The notes under the pieces were generated by a model that was not told where the DNA came from, made no database searches, and was given only the letters and a program-made list of their open reading frames with translations. Positions 1 to 7,296 of a stretch of 7,296 nt of DNA are shown here, piece after piece. Source of the DNA: Pedobacter sp. Lineage in GTDB: Bacteria; Bacteroidota; Bacteroidia; Sphingobacteriales; Sphingobacteriaceae. How positions within the stretch are numbered: the stretch's first letter is position 1; the number at the start of each line of letters is the position of its first letter. Where the stretch lies: positions 1 to 7,296 of the forward strand of contig JASLGV010000373.1 of the NCBI GenBank assembly GCA_030149995.1, in the 5' to 3' direction. A program made the translations under genes and the position numbers.

Positions 1-1
1 A

Positions 2-3000
2 CAGACAACTGTAACAGGTACTGTAAAAGACACCAAAGGGATTACTTTACCTGGCGTAAGCATAAAGGTTAAAGGAACTCAAACCGGTACCATTACAGAC
101 GACAACGGTAAGTATGTAATTAAATTAGACAACGCAAAGGCAACACTTATTTTTATTTATGTAGGTTACCAAACCAAAGAAGTTGAATTAAGCGGCAATA
201 ATGTTCAGAATGTTACCCTCGAAGAGGATTCAAAAGGACTGGACGAAGTAATGGTAGTGGGTTACGGCACGCAAAAAAGATCTACCTTAACGGGGGCTGT
301 TTCGCAGATCAGCTCAGAAGAGATCATGAAATCGCCGGTTGTAAATCCAACCAACAGTTTAATCGGTAAATTACCCGGTTTATTGGCCGTTCAAAGTGGC
401 GGACAGCCAGGTGCAGACGGTGCAGCCATCAAAATCAGGGGGGTAGCCAGTTATGCCAACAATACGAGTGCTATTGTAGTTGTTGATGGAATTGAGCGTC
501 CGGGGTTTGATGCGGTAGATCCAAATGAGATCGAAACTGTAACCATTTTAAAAGATGCTGCTTCGACGGCTATTTATGGTATACGTGGTGCCAACGGAGT
601 AGTGGTTATTACCACCAAAGCCGGTAAAATTGGTAAACCCCGCGTAAGTTATACCGGGAACATCAGTTTACAGACGTATACCGGTTTGCCGATAGGTTTA
701 GGCGCATATGATAATGCACGCCTACTTAATCAGGCTTATAAAAATGATAACCAGCCGGCTCCTTTTACAGATGCAGAGCTTCAGAAATTTAAAGACGGTT
801 CCGATCCGTTGGGTTATCCGGATGTACAGTGGTTTGATTACCTGACCCGTAAGTACTATCCCCAAACAAAACATAACCTCAATGTAAGCGGTGGTACTAA
901 AGTAGCCAAGTACTTTATTTCTGCGGGTTATTCTTTTCAGGATGGTATTTTCAAAAAATTCGATTCTCCGTACGGTATCAATACGGTTCCCAATTACAAT
1001 CAGTATAACTTCCGTACCAACGTAGATCTGAATTTGAATAAAGACTTTACAGTAGGCATAAAACTGGGCGGAAACTTTTCTAACCGTTATCAGCCTGCAG
1101 GTTTAAGATCGAGTTCTGCATTTTCATACGATACTATAGAAGGGATGATTTCGCGTATCCTGCAAACCCCATCGTTTGCTTATCCGGTTATGTTGCCCGA
1201 TGGCAGAATTGCACAGAATCCTTCTGTAGGTACCAATATCTGGAATCCATATGCGGTATTAACCCGTTTCGGAACCCGTAATGATTATAAAAACAACATA
1301 GAAAGTACCTTTAACCTGCAATATAAACTTGATTTTATTACCAAAGGTTTATCATTCAAAACCAACTTCGGTTACGACTCTTACTACTACAATGCCGAAA
1401 GAAGAAATGCAAACTGGGCAGCGTACGTATACGACCGTAAAACAGGTAATGTAACCTTATCAACCGATACACGTAACCGTAACGAACCATTGGGAGATAT
1501 TATATTGGATAGCAGTGGCAGTACAAATTCCAACTTACAAACCGGTTTTTATTACGACCGTTCCATTGGTAAGCACCATTTTGGTGGTTTGGTAATGGGC
1601 ATCCGTCAGCTGATCCGCAGCACGGGTGGCGATATTTATACCGCTCCACCTAAAGCAGCACAAGGTATAGTTGGACGTGCCACCTATAATTATGGTGAGC
1701 GTTATTTTATCGAATTCAATGCCGCGTATAATGGTTCTGAAAACTTTGCTTCGGCAACGGCTATTAAAGGCGAAACGGGTAAACAATATGGCTTTTTCCC
1801 GGCGGTTTCTGCAGGCTGGACCTTAACCAACGAGCCTTACTGGAACAAGAACAACATCTTAACCTATTTCAAATTACGCGGAAGTTATGGTTTGGTGGGG
1901 AATGATAACATTGGTACTACGCAACGTTTTCTATTCTTAACCAGTTATCAAAGTAATGGAAACGTACAGTTTGGTTCGCCAAACTCGCCCACCAATTATC
2001 CGGCTATTTATATAAAGCCAGGTACTTTGGGTAATCCGTTTATTACCTGGGAAACCGGAACCAAGAGAAACATAGGTTTTGAAAGCAGGTTGTTCAAAGA
2101 CGCTGTAAAAATAAACGTTGATTTATTTGATGAAAACAGACATGATATTTTAACCAACCCACAAGATCGTTTAACAGCTTTTGGGGTACAATACCCTGCA
2201 CTGAACATCGGTAAAGTATACAACAAGGGATATGAAATTGAATTGGATTATCAAGGTAGGATAGGTGAGTTGTTATTGGGCATTAACGGACAATTAAGCT
2301 ATGCCAAAAATAAAATAAAATATGCGGCAGAAGCAGTGGGTATCCCGGATTATCAAAAAAGACAAGGTAAGCCCGTAGGGCAGTTCTTTGGTTATGTATA
2401 TGATGGATTTTACACTTCGGCAGCAGACGTAGCTGCTTCTGTTAAACCACAGGGGGTTACACCAATTCCGGGCGATTTAAAATTTAAAGACATCAACGGC
2501 GATGGTGTAATCAATTCAGACGACCAAACAGCTATTGGTTATTCGAATACACCGGAATATATTTACAGTTTCACACCAAGATTCTCTTACAAAGGATTTT
2601 CACTATCCGTACAGTTTCAGGGGGTTGCACATGTAAGCTCAAACATGGTTTTAACCGAGCAAAACAACGGGCAGCAAATGTATCCATTCATGTTAAATGC
2701 CTGGACACCAGAAACAGCTGCAACAGCTACCTGGCCAGCTTTACACGCAAGAGGATACACCGGCTTAAACTATGCTTTAAACAGTTTTACACTTCAGAAT
2801 GCAGCTTACTTAAAGCTCAGAAACGTAGAACTGGCCTGGTCTGTACCTAAAAAATGGACAGAAAGTTTAAAAATAAACGGTTTAAGGGTATTTGTAAACG
2901 GACAGAACCTGCATACCTGGACTAAGTTTAAGATGTATGTGGATCCGGAGAATTTGAACGTAGTTAACCAGGCTTTTCCTTTACAATCACTTTACCCTTC

Positions 3001-3040
3001 ATCACGGATTTACAATTTTGGTGTAAATGTTAATTTTTAA
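2..3040 (+). CDS. SusC/RagA-family TonB-linked outer-membrane transporter (5' partial)
   Basis: This is the outer-membrane beta-barrel of a SusC/SusD importer, which uses TonB-ExbBD energy to bring oligomers (usually glycans, sometimes peptides) into the periplasm. The frame is open from base 2, giving 1012 residues before the TAA stop; the true start and signal peptide lie upstream. The first methionine, at base 251, falls inside a conserved motif and is not the start. Counting from base 2, residues 4-80 form a carboxypeptidase-regulatory-like beta-sandwich (VTGTVKD, LPGVSIKVKGT, GTITDDNGKY). Next come the TonB-box-like LDEVMVVGYGTQKRS (80-94) and the plug, which ends in ILKDAASTAIYG and ANGVVVITTKAG (182-208). 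Barrel signatures include FFPAVSAGW, LRGSYGLVGND and an EF-hand-like DINGDGVINSDD (830-841). The protein ends in an aromatic residue (VNVNF), as outer-membrane barrels do. It lies 4 bases before its SusD partner. The family assignment is certain; the substrate is unknown. Confidence 0.97.
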   Translation, partial: QTTVTGTVKDTKGITLPGVSIKVKGTQTGTITDDNGKYVIKLDNAKATLIFIYVGYQTKEVELSGNNVQNVTLEEDSKGLDEVMVVGYGTQKRSTLTGAVSQISSEEIMKSPVVNPTNSLIGKLPGLLAVQSGGQPGADGAAIKIRGVASYANNTSAIVVVDGIERPGFDAVDPNEIETVTILKDAASTAIYGIRGANGVVVITTKAGKIGKPRVSYTGNISLQTYTGLPIGLGAYDNARLLNQAYKNDNQPAPFTDAELQKFKDGSDPLGYPDVQWFDYLTRKYYPQTKHNLNVSGGTKVAKYFISAGYSFQDGIFKKFDSPYGINTVPNYNQYNFRTNVDLNLNKDFTVGIKLGGNFSNRYQPAGLRSSSAFSYDTIEGMISRILQTPSFAYPVMLPDGRIAQNPSVGTNIWNPYAVLTRFGTRNDYKNNIESTFNLQYKLDFITKGLSFKTNFGYDSYYYNAERRNANWAAYVYDRKTGNVTLSTDTRNRNEPLGDIILDSSGSTNSNLQTGFYYDRSIGKHHFGGLVMGIRQLIRSTGGDIYTAPPKAAQGIVGRATYNYGERYFIEFNAAYNGSENFASATAIKGETGKQYGFFPAVSAGWTLTNEPYWNKNNILTYFKLRGSYGLVGNDNIGTTQRFLFLTSYQSNGNVQFGSPNSPTNYPAIYIKPGTLGNPFITWETGTKRNIGFESRLFKDAVKINVDLFDENRHDILTNPQDRLTAFGVQYPALNIGKVYNKGYEIELDYQGRIGELLLGINGQLSYAKNKIKYAAEAVGIPDYQKRQGKPVGQFFGYVYDGFYTSAADVAASVKPQGVTPIPGDLKFKDINGDGVINSDDQTAIGYSNTPEYIYSFTPRFSYKGFSLSVQFQGVAHVSSNMVLTEQNNGQQMYPFMLNAWTPETAATATWPALHARGYTGLNYALNSFTLQNAAYLKLRNVELAWSVPKKWTESLKINGLRVFVNGQNLHTWTKFKMYVDPENLNVVNQAFPLQSLYPSSRIYNFGVNVNF
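239..283 (+). other. TonB-box-like segment of the first SusC
   Basis: The codons spell LDEVMVVGYGTQKRS, a close match to the DEVVVVGYGTQ-type motif found between the N-terminal regulatory-like domain and the plug of SusC/RagA proteins. In this family the segment is thought to contact TonB in the periplasm. It marks the domain boundary and shows that the reading frame upstream of base 251 belongs to the same protein. Confidence 0.85.
2489..2524 (+). other. EF-hand-like calcium loop in the first SusC barrel
   Basis: The twelve codons encode DINGDGVINSDD. Acidic or amide residues sit at loop positions 1, 3, 5, 9 and 12, with Gly at 6 and Ile at 8, the pattern of EF-hand and dockerin calcium loops. 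The preceding GDLKFK and following QTAIG are also typical of SusC proteins, where this stretch lies in the barrel half. Metal binding is inferred from the residue pattern. Confidence 0.7.
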
Positions 3041-3044
3041 TCAG

Positions 3045-3104
3045 ATGAAAAGATATAAAATATATTCAATCGCCCTCATTTTAGTACTTTTTACAGGTTC
3101 TTGT
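3045..3104 (+). other. Lipoprotein signal peptide and lipidation cysteine of SusD
   Basis: The N-terminus has basic residues (K2, R3, K5), a hydrophobic core (IALILVLF) and then TGSC, with Cys20 as the predicted lipidation site for signal peptidase II. Position -3 is Thr rather than the consensus Leu, a variation that is common in Bacteroidota lipobox sequences. The KKNFLD that follows the cysteine resembles the start of many mature SusD proteins. Confidence 0.85.
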
Positions 3105-4763
3105 AAAAAGAACTTCTTAGATAGAACACCTGGCGTATCACTATCTGAAGAGCAGGTATTCGCAGATCCGATTCAGGCAGCACGCTTTGCAGATAACGCT
3201 TATAATTATTTGGTAAATGATTATGTTCGTTTCAACGATCACCGTGGCTCTACTTCACAGGCATCAGATGAGGCCGTTTCGGGAAATTCCGAAAATACAG
3301 TTACGACGCTGAACAGAGGTCTGTATAACGATCATTCGACTTCTGCCTATATGAACGATATGGGCGATATCTGGGACCGGATGTACGCAGGTATCTCCAA
3401 TACAAATACCGTATTGGCCAACATTACAAAAGTTCCGCAGGCAGCTATTTTCCCGGCCAAGCGTGTTGAAGGTGAGATGCATTTTTTAAGAGCATTCTTT
3501 TATTTCGAACTGATTAAAAGATTTGGTGGTGTGCCCATCATGGATAAAGTATACACAGTTAATGATAACATCAATTTTCCAAGAGCTTCTTACGATGATT
3601 GTGTAAAATTTATCCTGGCCGATATTGAAGCAGCAACCCCATTATTAGGCGTTGATACAGATCCTGAGTACGGGCCGGCCAATTATGGAAGGGCAACCAA
3701 AGGGGCTGCACTGGCTTTAAAATCGAGAGTTTTGTTATATGCAGCAAGCCCGCTTAACAATCCAAACAACGATAAATCAAAATGGAAAGCAGCGGCCGAT
3801 GCTGCCAAAGATGTAATCGATCTTCAGGCTTATAGTTTACAAAATACGTATTCAGATATCTTAAACGTACCAAATTCGCCTGAATACATTATGATTAAAG
3901 TACGTGGACCTCGTGCAATTGATGGAATTTTTGCCGATTATGCCATGTCTCCAGGATCTGGTGGTGCGCAGGGACAGATGAATCCGACTCAAAATCACGT
4001 AGATATGTACGAGATGGCTGCAACCGGAAAACCAATTACCGATAATACTTCCGGTTATGATAAAAACAATCCATATGCCGGACGCGATCCCCGTTTTTAT
4101 GCCAACATTCTTTATAATGGAGCGCCTTGGCAAGGTAAAACCATCGAAACCTGGGTAAAATACAATGCGCAGGGTGGCTTCGATTCGTACGGAAAAGATT
4201 ACAATCCAAACAGCATTACCTTTACAGCAACCCGTTACTATTGCCGTAAATACTGGCCGGAAGTGTACAACCGTATCGGTGGAACTTCGGGCACAACCTT
4301 ATTGAACTATATCTTTTTCCGCTATGCAGAAATATTATTAAACTATGCAGAAGCGCAAAACGAATACTTAGATAACCCATATTCAGATTCAAATCCTTTA
4401 ACCATTAATGCAGCCATCAACCAGATTCGCGGACGTGCAAGTGTTGGAATGCCAAATTTACCGGCAGGTTTAACTAAAGATCAGATGCGTGAAGCCATTC
4501 GCCACGAACGTGCCATTGAGCTTGCTTTTGAAGACCACCGCTGGTACGATATTATGCGTTGGAAAATCGGTCCGGATGTGATTAGCAAACCAGTATACGG
4601 AATGAATGTGGTAAAAAATGCCGACAATTCCTTTACATACACGCCAATTCTTTTAGGCCCTAATTTCCAAAAGGTATATAAACCTATTCAGGATCGTTAT
4701 CCGATTCCACGCAGGGAGATTTACAAAAGTAATGGCATACTGGTACAAAATCCAGGCTGGTAA
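3045..4763 (+). CDS. SusD/RagB-family surface nutrient-binding lipoprotein
   Basis: This is the extracellular lipoprotein that caps the upstream SusC barrel and delivers ligand to it. The product has 572 residues, a normal SusD length. I chose the ATG at 3045 because it gives MKRYKIYSIALILVLF directly before the lipobox TGSC, with lipidated Cys20 followed by KKNFLD; an in-frame ATG at 3027 would add six residues and overlap the susC stop. N-terminal SusD-like signatures are IWDRMYAGISNTNTVL and HFLRAFFYFELIKRFGGVP (from residue 146), part of the TPR-like helical scaffold. C-terminal SusD/RagB signatures are RYAEILLNYAEAQNE (from 426), AINQIRGR, IRHERAIELAFEDHRWYDIMRWK (485-507, split here as IRHERAIELAFE plus DHRWYDIMRWK), and the closing YPIPRREIY...QNPGW. 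The gap of 4 bases to susC implies cotranscription and likely translational coupling. The ligand cannot be inferred from the sequence. Confidence 0.97.
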   Translation: MKRYKIYSIALILVLFTGSCKKNFLDRTPGVSLSEEQVFADPIQAARFADNAYNYLVNDYVRFNDHRGSTSQASDEAVSGNSENTVTTLNRGLYNDHSTSAYMNDMGDIWDRMYAGISNTNTVLANITKVPQAAIFPAKRVEGEMHFLRAFFYFELIKRFGGVPIMDKVYTVNDNINFPRASYDDCVKFILADIEAATPLLGVDTDPEYGPANYGRATKGAALALKSRVLLYAASPLNNPNNDKSKWKAAADAAKDVIDLQAYSLQNTYSDILNVPNSPEYIMIKVRGPRAIDGIFADYAMSPGSGGAQGQMNPTQNHVDMYEMAATGKPITDNTSGYDKNNPYAGRDPRFYANILYNGAPWQGKTIETWVKYNAQGGFDSYGKDYNPNSITFTATRYYCRKYWPEVYNRIGGTSGTTLLNYIFFRYAEILLNYAEAQNEYLDNPYSDSNPLTINAAINQIRGRASVGMPNLPAGLTKDQMREAIRHERAIELAFEDHRWYDIMRWKIGPDVISKPVYGMNVVKNADNSFTYTPILLGPNFQKVYKPIQDRYPIPRREIYKSNGILVQNPGW

Positions 4764-4798
4764 AATGATTATTTAACGGTTATAAGATTTTATTCAAA
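4764..4798 (+). other. Short AT-rich spacer and translation start region before the second susC
   Basis: These 35 bases separate the susD stop from the ATG of the second susC. I see no hairpin followed by a T-run, no match to the Bacteroidota TAnnTTTG promoter element, and no GGAGG-like sequence; the leader just before the ATG is ATAAGATTTTATTCAAA. The spacer therefore supports read-through from susD into the second susC, and initiation of the Bacteroidota type that relies on A/T-rich leaders. Confidence 0.6.
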
Positions 4799-4870
4799 AT
4801 GAGATATTCAAAATTAACATATATCATATGTCTTTTAAGCCTGTGGATTGGTTTGCAGCAAGTGTATGCA
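4799..4870 (+). other. Sec signal peptide of the second SusC
   Basis: The first 24 residues have a short basic start (R2, K5), a hydrophobic stretch (YIICLLSLWIGL) and an A-x-A-like end, VYA, before Gln25-Asn26. This fits signal peptidase I cleavage and supports the ATG at 4799 as the true start. The cysteine at residue 11 lies within the hydrophobic core and has no lipobox, so a lipoprotein is unlikely. Confidence 0.85.
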
Positions 4871-7296
4871 CAAAATCCAGACGATAAGCTAACGGTAAAA
4901 GGCAAAGTACTGAACCAGAAAAAAGAACCACTTGCGGGGGTAACAGTTACGGTTCAGGAATCAAAAGGCGGCAAGGGCGTAAGTACCGCTGCAGATGGAA
5001 CGTTTACCATAAACGGTTCCGCAAGTGATGTTCTGGTGTTCCAGTTAAATGGTTATGGCACACAAACCAAGGTGGCTGCCGAGTTGAATAATGCGCCGGT
5101 TGTCCTGAAAGAAACCCTGATAGATGCCGGTGACGACGACGATGTATACATTCCCTTCGGTGTTAGAAAAAAGAGAGAAGTATCAGCAACCGTTAGTTCG
5201 GTAAGTGGCAGTGATTTGCCGCAAATCGCCTCATCTTCGCTGGTTAATGAGTTTTCCGGACGTATACCTGGTCTGCTTATCAGTGCATTCGGTTCTCAAC
5301 AGCCGGGTTACGATGTTGCCAACTTTATGGTAAGAGGACGTTCGTCTTACAACAACAACCAGGCACCCTTGGTACTGGTAGATGGTATTCAGCGTAATTT
5401 TAACGATATGGACCTTGGTGAGATTGAAAGTGCAAGCGTGTTTAAAGACGCAGGTACACTGGCCTGGTATGGAATGGCAGCAGCTAATGGTGTAATTTAC
5501 ATTAAAACCAAAAGAGGGCAGGCTACCAACACACGCGTAACATTTGATGCACAAACTGGTTTACAATCGCCTATGCATGTTGCAAGTCCGCTTGATTCTT
5601 ACACATTTGCAACCCTTTATAACGAAGCACAGGTAAACAGCGGCCAGATACCATCATACAGTGCCACCGCATTACAAGGTTATCAAAGCGGATCAGATCC
5701 ATATAAATACCCAAATAATAATTTCGTTAAAGATTATTTAAAAGATCTGGCACCGGTACAGCGCTATGTGGCAACGGTTTCCGGTGGTAACTCTGTATTA
5801 AGATATTATACACTCTTAAGCTTTTACGATCAGGGTGGTTTTTACAGAAGCGGAAACAATCCAACGTATGATGCCAATACTAATTTTACCCGTTATAACC
5901 TGCGTACCAATTTAGATTTACATGTAAATAAAACACTCGATGTAACGATGGATATTGGTGGTCGTATAACCAATTTAAGATTCCCGGCTCCCGGAACCTC
6001 AACCTTCTTAAGTACGGTTTATTCTACACCAGCCAACGCTTTCCCGGTATTAAACCCGGATGGTACATATGGTGGAACATCGTTGTTTAGAAACAACCCG
6101 AAAGCAATGATGGAAGCAGCAGGTTCCAGCACAGATTTAGTACGGAACATGAATGCCAGCTTGAATGCCAGACAAAAATTAGACGTGATTACACCAGGGT
6201 TAAGCCTGAACTTATTATATGCTTATGATGTGTATGGTTCTTATCGTTATGGTTTTACACAAGCCTACGAAGTGTACGAACCAAACGGCACAGGCGGATA
6301 TACACGTTATGGTAACAAAGCAGATGTAAACTACCTGGGCAATAGTTTTTCAGGTAACATCTCGAAAACAGAATTCTGGGGTGGTTTAGACTACGACCGT
6401 ACCTTTGGTAAACACGGTTTTAATTTTACCAATCGTTTCTCCAGAACAAGTTATTCAGCTTATGGTACCTTATCGCAAAACCAGGAAAGCATTGCAAACC
6501 GTTTATCCTATAACTACAACCAACGTTATTACCTGGATGTAATCGGTACTTACGCCGGTTCAGAAAACTTTATGCCAGGTAAACGTTTCGGATTTTTCCC
6601 TGCGGCCTCTGCCGGATGGATTATTTCTGACGAGTCGTTTATGCAGGGCAGCAAAAAAGTAATCGATTTCCTGAAAATCCGCGGATCTTATGGATTGGTT
6701 GGAAATGATGCTCTAACATCGCTTTCACGTCGTTTTGCTTTCTTAACGCTGTACAACCGTAATGCCAGTGGTTACAACTTTGGAACCGGTTACAGTGGGG
6801 TAGGTGGTAGCGCCGAAAACGCACTTGGAAATCCGGATCTGACCTGGGAAAAAGCATACAAAGCCAGTGTTGGATTTGACGCACACCTTTTCAAACAAAG
6901 TATCAGCATCAGTGCCGATTACTTTTACGAAAACCGTAAAAATCTGTTAACCAACCCGATTTTACCTTCTATCATCGGCCAATCCTTAACACAGGTAAAT
7001 GATGGAGAAGCTTCTTATAAAGGTTTCGAAACCAGCATCAGCTTTAATAAAAAGATTGGAAATGTTAATGTTAATATTTTTGGAAACTTTACATACAACA
7101 CCAGTAAGATTTTAGCAATCAATGAAGGTGCAGGTTTACCGGATTATCAGAAACAATTGGGACATCCGATTGCCAGTGTGGTAACCAATGCGCCAACAGC
7201 TACCATTGCAGAACGTTATAACCGTAGATTCTTGGTATCTGACGGCATCTTCAAATCGCAGGCAGAAATTGACGCCTCACCGGTTCAACGCTTCTC
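4799..7296 (+). CDS. Second, divergent SusC/RagA-family TonB-linked transporter (3' partial)
   Basis: This is a second TonB-dependent outer-membrane importer, open from the ATG at 4799 to the window edge (832 complete codons, no stop); roughly 150-250 residues should be missing, judging by family length. Residues 1-24 are a Sec signal peptide ending VYA before QN. Residues 31-105 form the regulatory-like beta-sandwich (VKGKVLNQ, EPLAGVTVTVQ, DGTFTI). The usual DEVVVVGYGTQKR segment is replaced by DAGDDDDVYIPFGVRKKRE (109-127). The plug follows: SGRIPGLLI, FMVRGRSSYN, PLVLVDGI, and VFKDAGTLAWYG plus AANGVIYIKTKRG (214-240). Barrel segments align with the upstream SusC: GSENFMPGKRFGFFPAASAGW, given as GSENF and GFFPAASAGW, then IRGSYGLVGND, ENRKNLLTNP and LPDYQKQLGHPI. 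It has diverged too far to be a recent duplicate. A matching SusD is expected downstream. The family is certain; the substrate is unknown. Confidence 0.95.
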   Translation, partial: MRYSKLTYIICLLSLWIGLQQVYAQNPDDKLTVKGKVLNQKKEPLAGVTVTVQESKGGKGVSTAADGTFTINGSASDVLVFQLNGYGTQTKVAAELNNAPVVLKETLIDAGDDDDVYIPFGVRKKREVSATVSSVSGSDLPQIASSSLVNEFSGRIPGLLISAFGSQQPGYDVANFMVRGRSSYNNNQAPLVLVDGIQRNFNDMDLGEIESASVFKDAGTLAWYGMAAANGVIYIKTKRGQATNTRVTFDAQTGLQSPMHVASPLDSYTFATLYNEAQVNSGQIPSYSATALQGYQSGSDPYKYPNNNFVKDYLKDLAPVQRYVATVSGGNSVLRYYTLLSFYDQGGFYRSGNNPTYDANTNFTRYNLRTNLDLHVNKTLDVTMDIGGRITNLRFPAPGTSTFLSTVYSTPANAFPVLNPDGTYGGTSLFRNNPKAMMEAAGSSTDLVRNMNASLNARQKLDVITPGLSLNLLYAYDVYGSYRYGFTQAYEVYEPNGTGGYTRYGNKADVNYLGNSFSGNISKTEFWGGLDYDRTFGKHGFNFTNRFSRTSYSAYGTLSQNQESIANRLSYNYNQRYYLDVIGTYAGSENFMPGKRFGFFPAASAGWIISDESFMQGSKKVIDFLKIRGSYGLVGNDALTSLSRRFAFLTLYNRNASGYNFGTGYSGVGGSAENALGNPDLTWEKAYKASVGFDAHLFKQSISISADYFYENRKNLLTNPILPSIIGQSLTQVNDGEASYKGFETSISFNKKIGNVNVNIFGNFTYNTSKILAINEGAGLPDYQKQLGHPIASVVTNAPTATIAERYNRRFLVSDGIFKSQAEIDASPVQRF
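5123..5179 (+). other. Atypical TonB-box/linker region of the second SusC
   Basis: At the position where the first SusC has LDEVMVVGYGTQKRS, this protein reads DAGDDDDVYIPFGVRKKRE. The alignment is fixed by the flanks: a regulatory-like domain ending in VVLKE before it, and VSATVSSVSG (matching LTGAVSQISS) after it. Four consecutive aspartates precede the hydrophobic VYIPFG core. It is probably still the TonB-contact and linker region, but its sequence differs from the common form. Confidence 0.6.

Noticed and set aside
1535..1786. Reverse-strand frames inside the first SusC (also 2008-2226)
   Set aside because: They are antisense shadows of the conserved barrel coding sequence, with no recognisable domains.
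251..3040. Treating the ATG at 251 as the start of a complete 929-residue gene
   Set aside because: The same frame is open back to base 2 and encodes the regulatory-like domain and the first half of the TonB-box motif (LDEV), so the gene is truncated by the window edge.
3264..4133. Reverse-strand frames inside susD (3264-3482 and 3861-4133)
   Set aside because: They overlap the SusD coding sequence and show no family features.
5231..5554. A 107-residue, cysteine-containing reverse-strand frame
   Set aside because: It lies wholly within the plug-coding part of the second SusC, whose frame is strongly conserved; the antisense product resembles no family and has no supporting start context.
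1877..6714. Similar DNA stretches near 1877-1910 and 6680-6713, suggesting a repeat
   Set aside because: Both encode the conserved RGSYGLVGND barrel motif with different codons, so the similarity reflects protein homology between paralogues rather than a DNA repeat or mobile element.
6639..6884. An 81-residue reverse-strand frame within the second SusC
   Set aside because: It is antisense to the conserved IRGSYGLVGND barrel region and shows no features of a real protein.

Overview
The window looks like part of the genome of a Bacteroidota species, most likely Sphingobacteriales (a Pedobacter- or Mucilaginibacter-like organism; the genus is inference). The reasons are the gene families (SusC/RagA TonB-linked porins and a SusD/RagB lipoprotein), the moderate-to-low GC content, and start codons with AT-rich leaders and no clear Shine-Dalgarno sequence.

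Layout, all on the + strand and almost entirely coding: (1) positions 2-3040 hold a SusC-family TonB-dependent transporter whose 5' end lies before the window; (2) positions 3045-4763, only 4 bases further on, hold a complete SusD/RagB-family surface lipoprotein; (3) after a 35-base gap, positions 4799-7296 hold a second, clearly different SusC-family transporter, which starts in the window with its own signal peptide and is cut by the right edge. No stretch longer than 35 bases is without a gene. I see no RNA genes, mobile elements, CRISPR arrays, riboswitches or terminators.

The first SusC and the SusD should form one outer-membrane import complex. In this family SusC is the TonB-powered beta-barrel and SusD is the lid that captures the oligomeric ligand at the cell surface. 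The second SusC starts directly after, so the locus appears to carry tandem SusC/SusD pairs, with the second SusD expected just beyond the right edge. This is the core of a polysaccharide utilization locus or a similar nutrient-uptake locus. No enzyme or regulator is present, so the substrate cannot be named.

Nothing here is a clear new system. The points that merit a look are the non-canonical, acidic TonB-box region of the second SusC, a 15-residue insertion in its barrel relative to the first SusC, and the tandem arrangement of two divergent transporters.
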